NCBI RefSeq assembly: GCF_014851685.1
Contig: NZ_JACVAC010000001.1
Coordinates: 372,001 to 436,000, forward strand
DNA length: 64,000 nucleotides
Direction: 5' to 3'
Source: Pseudomonas sp. PDM05
GTDB taxonomy: Bacteria; Pseudomonadota; Gammaproteobacteria; Pseudomonadales; Pseudomonadaceae
Positions within the stretch are counted from its first letter, which is position 1; each line of letters begins with the position of its first letter. The notes below the pieces were generated by a model. The model saw only the letters and a list, made by a program, of their open reading frames with translations, did no database searches and had not been told where the DNA came from. Positions 27,310 to 39,810 of this stretch are shown one piece after another. The position numbers and the translations under genes were made by a program.

Positions 27310-28935
27310 TCAACTCACGGCGAACTTCGCGACGATCTGCTTGAGGTCCACGGCGAGTCGGGACAGTTCCTGACTGGCCACCGACGTTTGCCCGGCCGCC
27401 GACGAACTCTGGATGGACAGGTCGCGGATGCTGATCAGGTTCTGATCGACGGACCGGGCAACATGGGCCTGCTCTTCCGAGGCCGTCGCAATCATCAGGT
27501 TGCGCTCGTTGATGTCGGTAATGGCCTGGGTGATCTGGGTAATGGCCACGCCGGCTTCATGGGCGACCTTCAGCGAATCCACCGCTTCGTTGCGATTGAG
27601 GACCATGGACGCCACCGCCTCGCTCGAACAGGCCTGGATTTTCGCAATCATCTGTTCGATTTCCTGGGTCGACGTTTGCGTTCTGTGGGCCAGCGCCCGC
27701 ACTTCGTCGGCCACTACCGCAAAGCCCCGGCCCTGCTCCCCGGCCCTTGCCGCCTCAATCGCCGCGTTCAAGGCGAGCAGGTTGGTCTGCTCGGCGATGG
27801 AGCGAATCACTTCGACCACCCGGGCAATGTCCTGAGCCTGCTTGGCCAGGCCTTCGACTTCCACGCCGGTCTGCTGCACCGTGGCACTGAGTTTTTCGAT
27901 CGAGGCGATGGTTTGCGTGACGCGCTGCTGGCCCACGCTTGCCGAGCGCTGGGAGTCTTGCGTCGACTGGGAAGCGGAAACCGCATTCCTCGCGACTTCC
28001 TCCACTGCCGCCGTCATCTCGTTGACCGCCGTCGCCGCCTGGTCGGTCTCCATGCTTTGGCGTTCGATGCCAGCGGTGGATTCACGGGTGATTGCACTCA
28101 TTTCTTCCGCAGCCGAAGCCAACTGCCCGGATGCCTCCGAGATATGCTGCAAGGTGCTTTTCAGGTTCATTTGCATGGTGGCAGTCGAGCGTTGCAGCTC
28201 GGTCAGTTCGTCCTTGCCGTTGATGGCAATCGCCACGCGCAAATCACCGTCGGCGATTTTGCCGGTCGAGATCATCAGCTCACGCACCGGGCCAATGATG
28301 CTGCGGGCAAACAACCGTGCGACGACCACCGCGATCAATACCGAACTGGCCATCAGCACCCAAGTGAACAAGCGGGCCGCATCGTGTTCGCTCGCCGCGA
28401 CTTGCACGGCCGCCTTGGACCCCTGTTCATTGAGCACAATCAGGTCATTGATGGAGCCCTGCACTTCACGGGCGATAGGGCCGTTGACGTCGCGCAGGTA
28501 CACCGACATTTGTTCCGGGGAAAACGTGGCGGCTTGCGCGAGGAATTCATCCATTTTCTGGCTGTAATTCTTGATCTCGCTGAGTGCGTCGTTGTACTTG
28601 GCTTGCTCCTCGGGGCTCGACACCATCGGCGCATAGCTTTCGGCAATCTGCAGTACTTCGGCGCGAACAGCCTTGAGTTTTTCCAGGGAGGCCGGGTCCT
28701 TGTCAGGGAACTCCATGGCGTAACGACGCAGATCCAGGCGAAGTTTGTAGAACGTGGAATCTATCTGGCCCGCCAGGCGAATACTGGGCAGCCAGTTACT
28801 TTCGATTTCAACCGTCGACGAATAAACCTTATCGACTTTTATCAGCGTCATCGCGCCCTGTATTAACAGCAAGAAACAAACCACACCGAAGCACAATGTG
28901 GTACGAAAGTTCAACTTCAAGGATCTCATGGACAT
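27310..28935 (-). CDS. Methyl-accepting chemotaxis protein
   Basis: This 541-residue chemoreceptor has TM1 at about 11-30 and a four-helix-bundle type periplasmic domain (about 31-190; [26 protein letters not shown]). TM2 lies at about 191-212, followed by a HAMP domain and a signalling domain with the conserved hairpin tip ([38 protein letters not shown], given here in two overlapping parts of the sequence). It lacks a C-terminal CheR-binding pentapeptide. The ATG at 28935 has GGTGAG upstream; an ATG two codons later is also possible. The ligand is unknown. It is followed by the HD-GYP gene on the same strand. Confidence 0.92.
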   Translation of the reverse strand: MSMRSLKLNFRTTLCFGVVCFLLLIQGAMTLIKVDKVYSSTVEIESNWLPSIRLAGQIDSTFYKLRLDLRRYAMEFPDKDPASLEKLKAVRAEVLQIAESYAPMVSSPEEQAKYNDALSEIKNYSQKMDEFLAQAATFSPEQMSVYLRDVNGPIAREVQGSINDLIVLNEQGSKAAVQVAASEHDAARLFTWVLMASSVLIAVVVARLFARSIIGPVRELMISTGKIADGDLRVAIAINGKDELTELQRSTATMQMNLKSTLQHISEASGQLASAAEEMSAITRESTAGIERQSMETDQAATAVNEMTAAVEEVARNAVSASQSTQDSQRSASVGQQRVTQTIASIEKLSATVQQTGVEVEGLAKQAQDIARVVEVIRSIAEQTNLLALNAAIEAARAGEQGRGFAVVADEVRALAHRTQTSTQEIEQMIAKIQACSSEAVASMVLNRNEAVDSLKVAHEAGVAITQITQAITDINERNLMIATASEEQAHVARSVDQNLISIRDLSIQSSSAAGQTSVASQELSRLAVDLKQIVAKFAVS

Positions 28936-29115
28936 CGTGGCTCACCCTTCCCCTTGGTCGCATGGGACACGACCTGACGGGTTTAACTTTGTTTAAAAGT
29001 ATGTGAAAAAAGCGTGAGCCGTCATGCAATTTTTTATTAATTAGCGCGAATAAAAATGACCCATATCATTGCTTAGCTAAACATCAGATTAAACGCGACT
29101 GCCTTGTGCCGATAT

Positions 29116-29598
29116 TCACACCATCAGGCCATCGCGCGGTAACGGCAGCGCAGTTTTATAACGCACTTGTTTAAGGGCAAAACTGGAGCGGATATTCGCC
29201 ACGCCCGGCACTTTGGTCAAAAAGTCCATCATGAAGCGCTCCAGTGACTGGATCGTCGGTACCAGCACCCGGATCAGATAATCCGGGTCACCCGCCATCA
29301 GGTAACACTCCATCACTTCCGGCCGATCCGAGATCGCGCCTTCAAACTGCTGCAACGCCAGTTCGTTCTGCTTCTCCAGGCTCACATGAATAAACACATT
29401 CACGTGCAGCCCCAACAAATCCGGGTCCAGCAGCGTGACCTGCTCGCGGATCAAGCCCAACTCTTCCATCGCCTTGACCCGGTTGAAACACGGCGTGGGC
29501 GACAGGTTGACCGAGCGGGCCAGGTCGGCGTTGGTGATGCGGGCGTTCTCCTGCAAGGCGTTGAGAATGCCGATATCGGTACGGTCCAGTTTGCGCAT
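29116..29598 (-). CDS. bkdR: Lrp/AsnC-family activator of branched-chain keto acid catabolism
   Basis: This 160-residue protein has an N-terminal HTH ([30 protein letters not shown]) and a C-terminal RAM/AsnC ligand-binding domain (about 70-150; [17 protein letters not shown]). It is divergent from bkdA1, as BkdR is in P. putida, where it responds to branched-chain amino acids and binds the shared intergenic region. The family, orientation and neighbour all agree. Confidence 0.92.
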   Translation of the reverse strand: MRKLDRTDIGILNALQENARITNADLARSVNLSPTPCFNRVKAMEELGLIREQVTLLDPDLLGLHVNVFIHVSLEKQNELALQQFEGAISDRPEVMECYLMAGDPDYLIRVLVPTIQSLERFMMDFLTKVPGVANIRSSFALKQVRYKTALPLPRDGLMV

Positions 29599-31029
<1,431 letters not shown>

Positions 31030-31030
31030 C

Positions 31031-32089
<1,059 letters not shown>

Positions 32090-33343
32090 ATGGGCACGCA
32101 CGTAATCAAGATGCCGGACATTGGCGAAGGCATCGCAGAAGTTGAACTGTCGGTGTGGCATGTGAAAGTCGGCGACATGGTGGTTGAAGACCAGGTGCTG
32201 GCGGATGTGATGACCGACAAGGCGATGGTGGATATTCCCTCGCCGGTGCACGGCAAGGTGATCGCCCTCGGCGGCGAGCCGGGTGAAGTCATGGCCGTGG
32301 GCAGTATTTTGATCAGCATTGAAGTGGAAGGCGCGGGCAATGCCAAGGACGCGCCGGTGATAAAGGAGGCGCCCAAAGCGGCGCCCGTGGCACCTGTGGT
32401 AGAAGCCAAGCCCGCGCCGGCTGCCGTTGTCAGCAAACCCGCGCCGGCACCTGTTTGCCGTGCAGCCGACGAACGTCCCCTGGCCTCCCCGGCCGTGCGC
32501 AAGCACGCATTGGACGCCGGGATTCAGTTGCGCCTGGTCCAGGGCACCGGCCCGGCCGGGCGAATCCTGCACGAAGACCTCGACGCCTACCTCCAACAAG
32601 GCACAGCGAAGGCTTCAGCCACCGCCAACCCCTATGCCGAACGCAACAGCGAAGAGCAGATCCCGGTGATCGGCATGCGCCGCAAGATTGCCCAGCGCAT
32701 GCAGGACGCCACCCGCCGCGCCGCGCATTTCAGCTACGTGGAAGAAATCGACGTGACCGCCCTCGACGAGCTGCGTGTGCACCTCAACGAAAAACACGGC
32801 GCCACACGCGGCAAGCTGACCCTGCTGCCATTCATCGTGCGTGCCATGGTTGTTGCGCTGCGCGATTTCCCGCAGATCAACGCGCGTTACGACGACGAAG
32901 CCCAGGTCATCACCCGCCTCGGCGCGGTGCATGTGGGCGTCGCCACCCAGAGCGACGTCGGCCTGATGGTGCCAGTGGTGCGTCACGCTGAAGCCCGCAG
33001 CCTGTGGGGCAACGCCGAGGAGATCGCGCGTTTGGCCACCGCCGCGCGCAATGGCAAGGCCAGCCGTGACGAGCTGTCCGGCTCGACGATCACCCTGACC
33101 AGCCTGGGCGCGTTGGGCGGCATCGTCAGCACGCCGGTGCTGAACCTGCCGGAAGTGGCCATCGTCGGCGTCAACCGAATCGTCGAGCGGCCGATGGTGA
33201 TCAAGGGCCAGATCGTGGTGCGCAAGATGATGAACCTCTCCAGCTCCTTCGATCATCGCGTGGTCGATGGCATGGACGCGGCGCAATTCATCCAGGCCAT
33301 TCGCGGCCTGCTCGAACAACCCGCCAGCCTGTTTTTGGAGTAA
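32090..33343 (+). CDS. bkdB: Branched-chain 2-oxo acid dehydrogenase E2 (dihydrolipoyl transacylase)
   Basis: This 417-residue protein has a lipoyl domain at about 1-80 with lipoyl-Lys K44 (VMTDKAMVDI), an Ala/Pro-rich linker at about 85-130, an E3-binding domain at about 135-170 (ASPAVRKHALDAGIQL), a second linker, and the acyltransferase domain with the HRVVDGMDAAQF motif (H389). It forms the core of the complex. It directly follows bkdA2 with no gap. Confidence 0.95.
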   Translation: MGTHVIKMPDIGEGIAEVELSVWHVKVGDMVVEDQVLADVMTDKAMVDIPSPVHGKVIALGGEPGEVMAVGSILISIEVEGAGNAKDAPVIKEAPKAAPVAPVVEAKPAPAAVVSKPAPAPVCRAADERPLASPAVRKHALDAGIQLRLVQGTGPAGRILHEDLDAYLQQGTAKASATANPYAERNSEEQIPVIGMRRKIAQRMQDATRRAAHFSYVEEIDVTALDELRVHLNEKHGATRGKLTLLPFIVRAMVVALRDFPQINARYDDEAQVITRLGAVHVGVATQSDVGLMVPVVRHAEARSLWGNAEEIARLATAARNGKASRDELSGSTITLTSLGALGGIVSTPVLNLPEVAIVGVNRIVERPMVIKGQIVVRKMMNLSSSFDHRVVDGMDAAQFIQAIRGLLEQPASLFLE

Positions 33344-33346
33344 GTC

Positions 33347-34723
33347 ATGCAAACGTTGAACACGACGCTGCTGATTATCGGCGGCGGCCCCGGCGGTTAT
33401 GTGGCGGCGATTCGCGCCGGCCAACTGGGCATCCCGACCATCCTGGTAGAAGGCCAGGCGCTGGGGGGGACTTGCCTGAATATCGGCTGCATCCCGTCCA
33501 AGGCCTTGATCCATGTGGCCGAGCAATTCCAGCAAACCGTGCACCTCAGCCAAGGTTCGCCCCTGGGTATCGATGTGGATGTGCCGACATTGGACATCCG
33601 CAAAAGCGTGGCATGGAAGGACGGCATTGTTGACCGCCTGACCACCGGCGTTGCCGCACTGCTCAAGAAACACAAAGTGCAGGTGATCCACGGCTGGGCC
33701 AGCGTGGTCGACGGCAAGACCGTCGATGTCGGCGACCAGCGCATCCGCTGCGAACACCTGCTGCTGGCCACCGGCTCGAAAAGCGTCAACCTGCCGATGC
33801 TGCCGATTGGCGGGCCGATCATCTCGTCCACCGAAGCCCTGGCACCGACCCGTGTGCCCAAGCGGCTGATCGTGGTGGGTGGCGGTTACATCGGCCTGGA
33901 ACTGGGGATTGCCTACCGCAAGCTTGGTGCCGAGGTCAGTGTGGTCGAGGCGCAGGATCGTATCCTGCCGGCCTATGACGCCGAGCTGACGGCGCCGGTA
34001 AACGAATCCCTCAAGCAACTGGGGATGAAGCTGTACCTCAAGCACAGCGTCACCGGGTTTGCCGACGGCCGCCTGCAAGTGCGTGATCCGAACGGCGAGA
34101 CCTTGTCACTGGGCACCGATCAGGTGCTGGTCGCCGTTGGTCGCAAACCCAACACCCAGGGCTGGAACCTTGAGGCGCTGGACCTGGAGATGAACGGCGC
34201 CGCGATCAAGATCGACCAGCACTGCCAGACCAGCATGCGCAACGTGTGGGCCATCGGTGATGTAAGCGGCGAGCCGATGCTGGCGCACCGGGCCATGGCC
34301 CAGGGCGAAATGGTCGCCGAACTGATCAGCGGCAAGCATCGTGAGTTCACTCCGGCAGCGATCCCGGCGGTGTGTTTTACCGACCCGGAACTGGTGGTGG
34401 TCGGCAAGACCCCGGATGAAGCCAAGGCCGCAGGCCTGGACTGCGTCGTGTCGAGCTTCCCCTTCGCCGCCAATGGCCGGGCGATGACCCTGGAGTCGAA
34501 AACCGGCTTCGTGCGGGTGGTGGCACGCCGCGATAACCACCTGATCGTCGGCTGGCAAGCGGTTGGCGTCGGCGTGTCCGAGCTGTCCACCGCCTTTGGC
34601 CTGAGCCTGGAAATGGGCGCGCGCCTGGAGGATGTGGCGGGCACGATCCATGCCCATCCGACCTTGGGCGAAGCAGTGCAGGAAGCGGCGTTAAGAGCCT
34701 TGGGCCACGCGCTGCACCTGTAA
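33347..34723 (+). CDS. lpdV: Dihydrolipoamide dehydrogenase of the branched-chain complex (LPD-Val)
   Basis: This 458-residue FAD disulfide oxidoreductase has [10 protein letters not shown] at the N-terminus, the redox disulfide C43-C48 ([13 protein letters not shown]), the NAD motif [12 protein letters not shown] near 175, and the C-terminal catalytic pair in HAHPTLGEA. It reoxidises the lipoyl arm of BkdB. It is last in the operon, three bases after bkdB, and is followed by a REPIN that probably marks the transcript end. Confidence 0.95.
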   Translation: MQTLNTTLLIIGGGPGGYVAAIRAGQLGIPTILVEGQALGGTCLNIGCIPSKALIHVAEQFQQTVHLSQGSPLGIDVDVPTLDIRKSVAWKDGIVDRLTTGVAALLKKHKVQVIHGWASVVDGKTVDVGDQRIRCEHLLLATGSKSVNLPMLPIGGPIISSTEALAPTRVPKRLIVVGGGYIGLELGIAYRKLGAEVSVVEAQDRILPAYDAELTAPVNESLKQLGMKLYLKHSVTGFADGRLQVRDPNGETLSLGTDQVLVAVGRKPNTQGWNLEALDLEMNGAAIKIDQHCQTSMRNVWAIGDVSGEPMLAHRAMAQGEMVAELISGKHREFTPAAIPAVCFTDPELVVVGKTPDEAKAAGLDCVVSSFPFAANGRAMTLESKTGFVRVVARRDNHLIVGWQAVGVGVSELSTAFGLSLEMGARLEDVAGTIHAHPTLGEAVQEAALRALGHALHL

Positions 34724-34735
34724 AACCGCCCCCCC

Positions 34736-34825
34736 TGTGGGAGCGGGCTTGCCCGCGAATACGATGGATCAGTCAATAAATTTTGCGCCTGACACACCGC
34801 ATTCGCGAGCAAGCCCGCTCCCACA
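34736..34825. repeat. REPIN 4
   Basis: Outer ends TGTGGGAGCGGGCTTG and CAAGCCCGCTCCCACA are intact. The inner left arm reads GCCCGCGAATACGATGGATC, so it has diverged from the right arm GACACACCGCATTCGCGAGC. It lies between lpdV and ilvE. Confidence 0.9.
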
Positions 34826-34895
34826 CCAAGCCAAGAATGAAGTATTGTTGCGCCCATTCAGAAAAAAACCGACTTGACCAAAGATAGAGGGTGTC

Positions 34896-35915
34896 ATGGG
34901 TAACGAAAGCATCAATTGGGACAAGCTGGGTTTTGACTACATCAAGACCGACAAGCGGTTTCTCCAGGTCTGGAAAAACGGCGAATGGCAAGAAGGCACC
35001 CTGACCGACGACAACGTGCTGCACATCAGCGAGGGCTCCACTGCCCTGCACTATGGCCAGCAGTGCTTCGAAGGTCTCAAGGCCTACCGCTGCAAGGACG
35101 GTTCGATCAACCTGTTCCGCCCGGACCAGAACGCCGCCCGTATGCAACGCAGCTGCGCCCGCTTGCTGATGCCGCATGTGCCGACCGACGTGTTCATCGA
35201 CGCCTGCAAACAAGTGGTCGCGGCCAACGAGCGGTTCATCCCGCCGTACGGCAGCGGCGGCGCGCTGTACCTGCGCCCGTTCGTGATCGGCACCGGTGAC
35301 AACATCGGCGTGCGCCCCGCGCCGGAGTTCATCTTCTCGGTGTTCTGCATCCCGGTCGGCGCCTATTTCAAAGGCGGCCTGGTGCCCCACAACTTCCAGA
35401 TTTCCACCTTCGACCGCGCCGCGCCACAAGGCACCGGTGCCGCCAAGGTCGGTGGCAACTACGCCGCCAGCCTGATGCCAGGTTCGGAAGCGAAGAAAGC
35501 CGGTTTCGCCGACGCGATCTACCTGGACCCGATGACCCACTCGAAAATCGAGGAAGTCGGTTCGGCCAACTTCTTCGGGATCACCCACGACAATAAGTTC
35601 ATCACGCCGAAGTCGCCTTCGGTACTGCCAGGCATTACCCGCCTGTCGCTGATCGAACTGGCCAAGACCCGCCTGGGCCTGGAAGTGGTCGAGGGCGAAG
35701 TGTTCATCGACCAGCTGGACCAGTTCAAGGAAGCCGGCGCCTGTGGTACCGCAGCGGTGATCTCGCCGATCGGTGGTATCCAGTACAACGGCAAGCTGCA
35801 TGTGTTCCACAGCGAGACTGAAGTGGGTCCGATCACCCAGAAACTCTACAAAGAGCTGACCGGCGTGCAGACCGGTGATGTTGAAGCGCCAGAGGGTTGG
35901 ATCGTCAAGGTCTGA
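34896..35915 (+). CDS. ilvE: Branched-chain amino acid aminotransferase
   Basis: This 339-residue fold-type IV PLP enzyme carries the PLP-binding Lys K184 in GTGAAKVGGNYA. Other family stretches are HYGQQCFEGLKAYRC, LYLRPFVIGT and the glutamate region IEEVGSANFFG. It interconverts Val, Leu and Ile with their keto acids and so feeds the bkd complex just upstream. It has its own promoter region after REPIN 4 and ends in a strong terminator at 35939-35976. Confidence 0.94.
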   Translation: MGNESINWDKLGFDYIKTDKRFLQVWKNGEWQEGTLTDDNVLHISEGSTALHYGQQCFEGLKAYRCKDGSINLFRPDQNAARMQRSCARLLMPHVPTDVFIDACKQVVAANERFIPPYGSGGALYLRPFVIGTGDNIGVRPAPEFIFSVFCIPVGAYFKGGLVPHNFQISTFDRAAPQGTGAAKVGGNYAASLMPGSEAKKAGFADAIYLDPMTHSKIEEVGSANFFGITHDNKFITPKSPSVLPGITRLSLIELAKTRLGLEVVEGEVFIDQLDQFKEAGACGTAAVISPIGGIQYNGKLHVFHSETEVGPITQKLYKELTGVQTGDVEAPEGWIVKV

Positions 35916-35938
35916 AAATGACCTGATCCTGCTGCTCC

Positions 35939-35976
35939 AAAAGGCCCATTTACTGCTGAAGGTAAATGGGCCTTTT
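35939..35976 (+). terminator. Strong rho-independent terminator after ilvE
   Basis: AAAAGGCCCATTTA pairs perfectly with TAAATGGGCCTTTT (14-bp stem, 10-base loop), 23 bases past the ilvE stop and followed by T-rich sequence. The A-run on the left makes it usable from the other strand as well. Confidence 0.92.
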
Positions 35977-36086
35977 CATTTCCCTGGATCACTGGACGTC
36001 TGAACACCTGTGAGATCTGACAGTAGACGCTAAAAATCGTCGAGCCTAATTTGCAACTCTCTAGCTGATAAGACGAGGAGTGACTC

Positions 36087-36368
36087 ATGGCCAAGTACGA
36101 ACTACGTGTTTCCAGTGAGGATTTTGAAGGGGACGGCAGTAAAGAAATCGTGATGGAGACGTATATCAACAAGAATCTTGATTGGGCTGTCTACGCGTCA
36201 TCCAGTCAGCAAAACGGCGTTTATGATACGGCCTCCTCTCCTGACGACGTCGACGGTGACGGGGATTACGATGATGACGACAAAAAACTGTACTTGGACG
36301 TCGCCAATGCGTTTGCCAAGATGACCGCCTACGCCATCAAGAAACGCAAAAAAAGGACTGGGAAGTAA
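36087..36368 (+). CDS. Small acidic protein with an EF-hand-like loop, unknown function
   Basis: This is a 93-residue protein with a strong ribosome binding site (GAGGAG). It has no signal peptide. Residues 1-50 are mixed beta-type. Residues 54-65 read DVDGDGDYDDDD, which fits the 12-residue EF-hand pattern with acidic ligands at positions 1, 3, 5, 9 and 12 and Gly at position 6. An amphipathic helix (LYLDVANAFAKMTAYAI) and a basic tail (KKRKKRTGK) follow. Base composition is lower in GC than the neighbours, a hint of transfer. No family was recognised. The acidic loop may bind Ca or another metal, or be just a low-complexity run. Confidence 0.7.
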   Translation: MAKYELRVSSEDFEGDGSKEIVMETYINKNLDWAVYASSSQQNGVYDTASSPDDVDGDGDYDDDDKKLYLDVANAFAKMTAYAIKKRKKRTGK

Positions 36369-36378
36369 ACCGTACACG

Positions 36379-36405
36379 GCATGACCAGTTTGCCTTCGGT
36401 CATGC
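36379..36405. terminator. Hairpin between convergent genes
   Basis: GCATGACC and GGTCATGC pair perfectly (8 bp, 11-base loop), just after the small acidic gene and overlapping the last codons of the acetyltransferase gene. There is no T-run, so terminator activity is uncertain. Confidence 0.35.
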
Positions 36406-37296
36406 ATCTGAAACCTTGATGTTTTCTAAAATCTTCTTGCCCATACTGACCCGCGGCTCTACCCCATATCCCAGGGTTTCATAAAACCCCGTCACCGCCT
36501 CATTCCCGCCGGATATCTGCAGGTTGATCTTCATGCAACCCAGGGCCGTCAACGCCTGCTCCGCATGGCGCACCAGCGAAGAGCCCAAGCCATGGCGCCG
36601 ATAGTCGGCGTGTACCGCCACCGAATACAGCCAGCCGCGATGGCCGTCGTAACCGGCAAGAATCGTCCCGATCACGGCCTTCTTATCCGTGGCCACAAAA
36701 AACAGCCCATCGTTGACCGCCAGCTTCTTATCGATCGCCAGGGTCGGCAGGTTGTGCGCCGTGTCATACCCAAATGCCTCCTGCCACAACGCCACCACCT
36801 GCGCCCGGTGCTGGCGGTCGCGATACGGCCCGATGGGGTGGCGCGACAGCAGCGTCTTTTCCATTACCAGCGTCCGCTCGTTGCCGTGATAGACATCGCG
36901 CACGGTGTGAAAACCCAGCTTGGTATAGAACGGCTCGGCCGTCAGTGAAGACGGCACGTTCAATACCGTCACCCCGGCTTCTCGGGCGCGCCGTTCGATC
37001 TCGTTCATCAACAACCGGCCAATGCCCTGCCCTTGCAGCGCCGGATTGACGAATACCGAACGCACCACATTGGCGTCCAGCGCCGCCGTGGCGACGATGA
37101 CGTCGTCCTGCACCGCCACCAGCACCACCCGGCGCGTCAGCAAGGCCAGGACTGCATCGGGGGTGAAGTTGCTCGCGACCCGGGCGATCACGTCTGCCGG
37201 GTAATCCTTCGCGTTGCTGCTGTGCAGGGCAGCCAGGATGACCTGGCTGATGCCCTCGGCATCGGCGGGTTGGGCGAGACGAACGGCGGTAGGCAT
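36400..37296 (-). CDS. Tandem GNAT acetyltransferase (two GNAT domains in one chain)
   Basis: From ATG 37296, with a GGAGGAAT ribosome binding site, the protein has 298 residues. It has two acetyl-CoA-binding units: the first at about 60-125 (NVVRSVFVNPALQGQGIGRLLMNEIERRA), ending in FYTKLGF, and the second at about 220-285 (WLYSVAVHADYRRHGLGSSLVRHAEQAL), ending in FYETLGY. The second half resembles YpeA-type acetyltransferases. Both Q/R-x-x-G-x-G/A motifs are intact, so both halves may be active. The substrate is unknown. A longer frame to 37341 was rejected because the ribosome binding site sits before 37296. Confidence 0.85.
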   Translation of the reverse strand: MPTAVRLAQPADAEGISQVILAALHSSNAKDYPADVIARVASNFTPDAVLALLTRRVVLVAVQDDVIVATAALDANVVRSVFVNPALQGQGIGRLLMNEIERRAREAGVTVLNVPSSLTAEPFYTKLGFHTVRDVYHGNERTLVMEKTLLSRHPIGPYRDRQHRAQVVALWQEAFGYDTAHNLPTLAIDKKLAVNDGLFFVATDKKAVIGTILAGYDGHRGWLYSVAVHADYRRHGLGSSLVRHAEQALTALGCMKINLQISGGNEAVTGFYETLGYGVEPRVSMGKKILENIKVSDA

Positions 37297-37341
37297 GATT
37301 CCTCCTGGCTGACGGCGTTTTAGCAAACGCCACAATACCAA

Positions 37342-37430
37342 TGTGGGAGCGGGCTTGCTCGCGAATGCGGTGTGTCAGTAACGGATGAGCTGGCTGATCC
37401 ACCGCATTCGCGAGCAAGCCTGCTCCCACA
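37342..37430. repeat. REPIN 5
   Basis: TGTGGGAGCGGGCTTGCTCG opens the element. The right end reads GCAAGCCTGCTCCCACA, with one C-to-T change in the tip. It lies between divergent GNAT and ctlX genes, so it is not acting as a shared terminator here. Confidence 0.9.
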
Positions 37431-37583
37431 TTTTTGATTGCATTCCAGAGCTGGCAGCCGATTCGGTCGCGCCACCTCCCCTTTCAGCTTTCCCGGCTGA
37501 GCCGCCCCCTCGTTTCAGCCGGGATTCATCCCGCACAACCCACAAAATAGTCCCACAGCTCAACCTCATGGATTCGTGCACCC

Positions 37584-38510
37584 ATGCAAACCACCAACAC
37601 CGTCTTGATGATTCGCCCGGCGCGCTTTGCCTTCAACCCGGACACCGCGATCAACAACCGTTTCCAACGCCAGCCCGCCGACCCACTGAGTGCACAGCAG
37701 AAAGCGCTGGAAGAGTTCGACGGCTATGTCGACACCCTGCGCCAGCACGGTGTCGAAGTGCTGGTGGTGCAGGACACCCCGGCGCCCCACACCCCCGACT
37801 CGATCTTCCCCAACAACTGGTGGAGCAGCCACGCCGACGGCAGCCTGGTGCTGTACCCGATGGAAGGCCAGAACCGCCGGCTGGAACGCAACAAAGGCGT
37901 GCTGCAAGTGCTGGAACAACGCTTTGCGATCAACAGCACCATCGACCTCAGCCACCTGGAACAACAGAACATCTTTCTCGAAGGCACCGGCAGCATGGTG
38001 CTCGACCGTCAGCACCGCATCAGCTACGCCTGCCACTCCGGGCGCACCCATCACGACGCCCTGCGCCAGTTCGCCGAGCGCCTCGACTACCAGCTCTGCG
38101 TATTCCACGCCGTCGACCGCCACCACGCGCCGATCTACCACAGCAACGTGATGATGAGCGTCGGCCGCGACCTCTCGGTGGTGTGCCTGCAAGCCCTGCC
38201 GGATGCCGACGAACGCCTGGCCCTGGAACGCTCGCTGCGCGACACCGGCAAGGACATCCTCGCCCTCGACTTCGACCAGCTCGAAGCCTTCGCCGGCAAC
38301 ATGCTCGAAGTCCACGACCGCGACGGCCAACCGCTGCTGGTGATGTCGGCCAGCGCCTGGGGTGCCCTGCAGCCGGCGCAGCGTGCGCATGTGGAACGCC
38401 ACACCCGGCCGGTGGTGGTGAATATCGACAACATCGAACGCATCGGCGGCGGCAGTGCCCGCTGCATGCTGGCGGAAGTGCATCTGCCAGCCCGTCCCTC
38501 ATTTCAATAA
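37584..38510 (+). CDS. ctlX: Citrulline utilization hydrolase-type amidinotransferase-fold protein (CtlX)
   Basis: This 308-residue protein of the arginine deiminase / amidinotransferase superfamily has the N-terminal FPNNWWSS substrate loop, FLEGTGSMVLD, YACHSGRTH and YHSNVMMSV (catalytic His region). The probable nucleophile is C294 in GGGSARCMLAEV. It fits CtlX, a hydrolase linked to citrulline use. The neighbouring ornithine cyclodeaminase gene starts 11 bases later, so the pair may convert citrulline to ornithine and then to proline. The exact substrate is inferred from the family and context. Confidence 0.85.
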   Translation: MQTTNTVLMIRPARFAFNPDTAINNRFQRQPADPLSAQQKALEEFDGYVDTLRQHGVEVLVVQDTPAPHTPDSIFPNNWWSSHADGSLVLYPMEGQNRRLERNKGVLQVLEQRFAINSTIDLSHLEQQNIFLEGTGSMVLDRQHRISYACHSGRTHHDALRQFAERLDYQLCVFHAVDRHHAPIYHSNVMMSVGRDLSVVCLQALPDADERLALERSLRDTGKDILALDFDQLEAFAGNMLEVHDRDGQPLLVMSASAWGALQPAQRAHVERHTRPVVVNIDNIERIGGGSARCMLAEVHLPARPSFQ

Positions 38511-38521
38511 GGAGTCTTGCC

Positions 38522-39565
38522 ATGACCCGTTACATCGACGTCAATGACCTCAGCTACCTGGTGTCGCAAAAAGGCCTGCAAACCTGCATCACCGAAATGG
38601 CCGAGTACATCCGCGCCGACTACCTACGCTGGCAGGACTTCGAAAAGTGTGCACGCCTGGCCAACCATTCGCCGGACGGTGTGATCGAGTTGATGCCGGT
38701 GTCGGATGCCTCGCTGTACGCCTTCAAGTACGTCAACGGCCACCCGAAAAACACCCAGGCCGGCATGCTCACCGTGATGGCCTTCGGCGCCCTGGGCGAT
38801 GTAGACACTGGCAAACCGGTGCTGCTGGCGGAAATGACCCTGACCACCGCGATCCGCACCGCCGCCACGTCGGCGCTGGTGGCGCGCTACCTGGCGCGGG
38901 ACAACAGCCGCAGCATGGCGCTGATCGGCAACGGCTCGCAGAGTGAATTCCAGGCCCTGGCCTTCCACGCCATGCTCGGCATCAATGAAATCCGCCTGTT
39001 CGACATCGACGCCAAGGCCACCGCCAAGCTGGCGGCCAACCTCAAGGCGTTCCCGGCAATCAAGGTGATCCTGGCCAGCAGCGTGGCTGACGCAGTGAAA
39101 GGCGCGGACATCGTCACCACTGTCACTGCCGACAAGGCCTACGCGACCATCCTGACCGACGACATGATCGAACCGGGCATGCACCTCAACGCCGTCGGCG
39201 GCGACTGCCCCGGCAAGACCGAGCTGGACCGACGTATCGTCGAGCGTGCCCGCGTGATCGTCGAGTACGAGCCGCAAAGCCGTATCGAAGGTGAAATCCA
39301 GCACATGCCGGAAGATTCGCCGGTGACCGAGCTGTGGCAAGTGATCAACGGGCAAAAACCCGGCCGCGAAAACCCACGCCAGGTCACTTTGTTCGACTCG
39401 GTGGGTTTTGCCATCGAAGACTACTCGGCGCTGCGCTACGTGCTGGATGTGGCCACCGCCCTGGACGTGGGCAGCACCCTTGAACTGGTGCCGGACCTGG
39501 CCGACCCGAAAGACCTGTTTGCGCGTCTGGCCCAGCCGGTCGCACAGCAGAAAAAGCGCGCCTGA
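38522..39565 (+). CDS. ocd: Ornithine cyclodeaminase
   Basis: This 347-residue protein of the OCD/mu-crystallin family has N-terminal ELMPVSD and AFKYVNGHPKN (substrate-binding Lys), TAIRTAATSALVARYL, and a Rossmann motif ALIGNGSQSEFQALAF near 135, then LNAVGGDCPGKTELD. It converts ornithine to proline with loss of ammonia, using bound NAD. It has a GGAG ribosome binding site. A long frame running back through ctlX is a reading-frame shadow and was ignored. Confidence 0.9.
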   Translation: MTRYIDVNDLSYLVSQKGLQTCITEMAEYIRADYLRWQDFEKCARLANHSPDGVIELMPVSDASLYAFKYVNGHPKNTQAGMLTVMAFGALGDVDTGKPVLLAEMTLTTAIRTAATSALVARYLARDNSRSMALIGNGSQSEFQALAFHAMLGINEIRLFDIDAKATAKLAANLKAFPAIKVILASSVADAVKGADIVTTVTADKAYATILTDDMIEPGMHLNAVGGDCPGKTELDRRIVERARVIVEYEPQSRIEGEIQHMPEDSPVTELWQVINGQKPGRENPRQVTLFDSVGFAIEDYSALRYVLDVATALDVGSTLELVPDLADPKDLFARLAQPVAQQKKRA

Positions 39566-39810
39566 GACCGCTCTGGCCTGCCGCTTTGCGCAGAGGGTGG
39601 GCCAGATATTCAAGGAGCAAAAGCCGATTCAGCGGGTGTCACAGCCGATTCCGCTGCATTGCCTGTTTTAACAGCGCAATTCGCGCTTTATGCGAGGGGT
39701 AAACGACACAAAAAACGCACCACCATGAAGCATTCTCTCCGCCAACAAGAACGATTTGTTTCAACTCATTTACTGCCCTGACATCAATTACAAAATATAG
39801 GGACTACACC

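Noticed and set aside
34773-35810. Minus-strand frame opposite ilvE
   Set aside because: Antisense shadow; its end also runs into a REPIN.
37385-39565. 726-codon plus-strand frame fusing the ctlX region to ornithine cyclodeaminase
   Set aside because: The first 380 codons are ctlX read in the wrong frame; both real genes have their own starts and ribosome binding sites.
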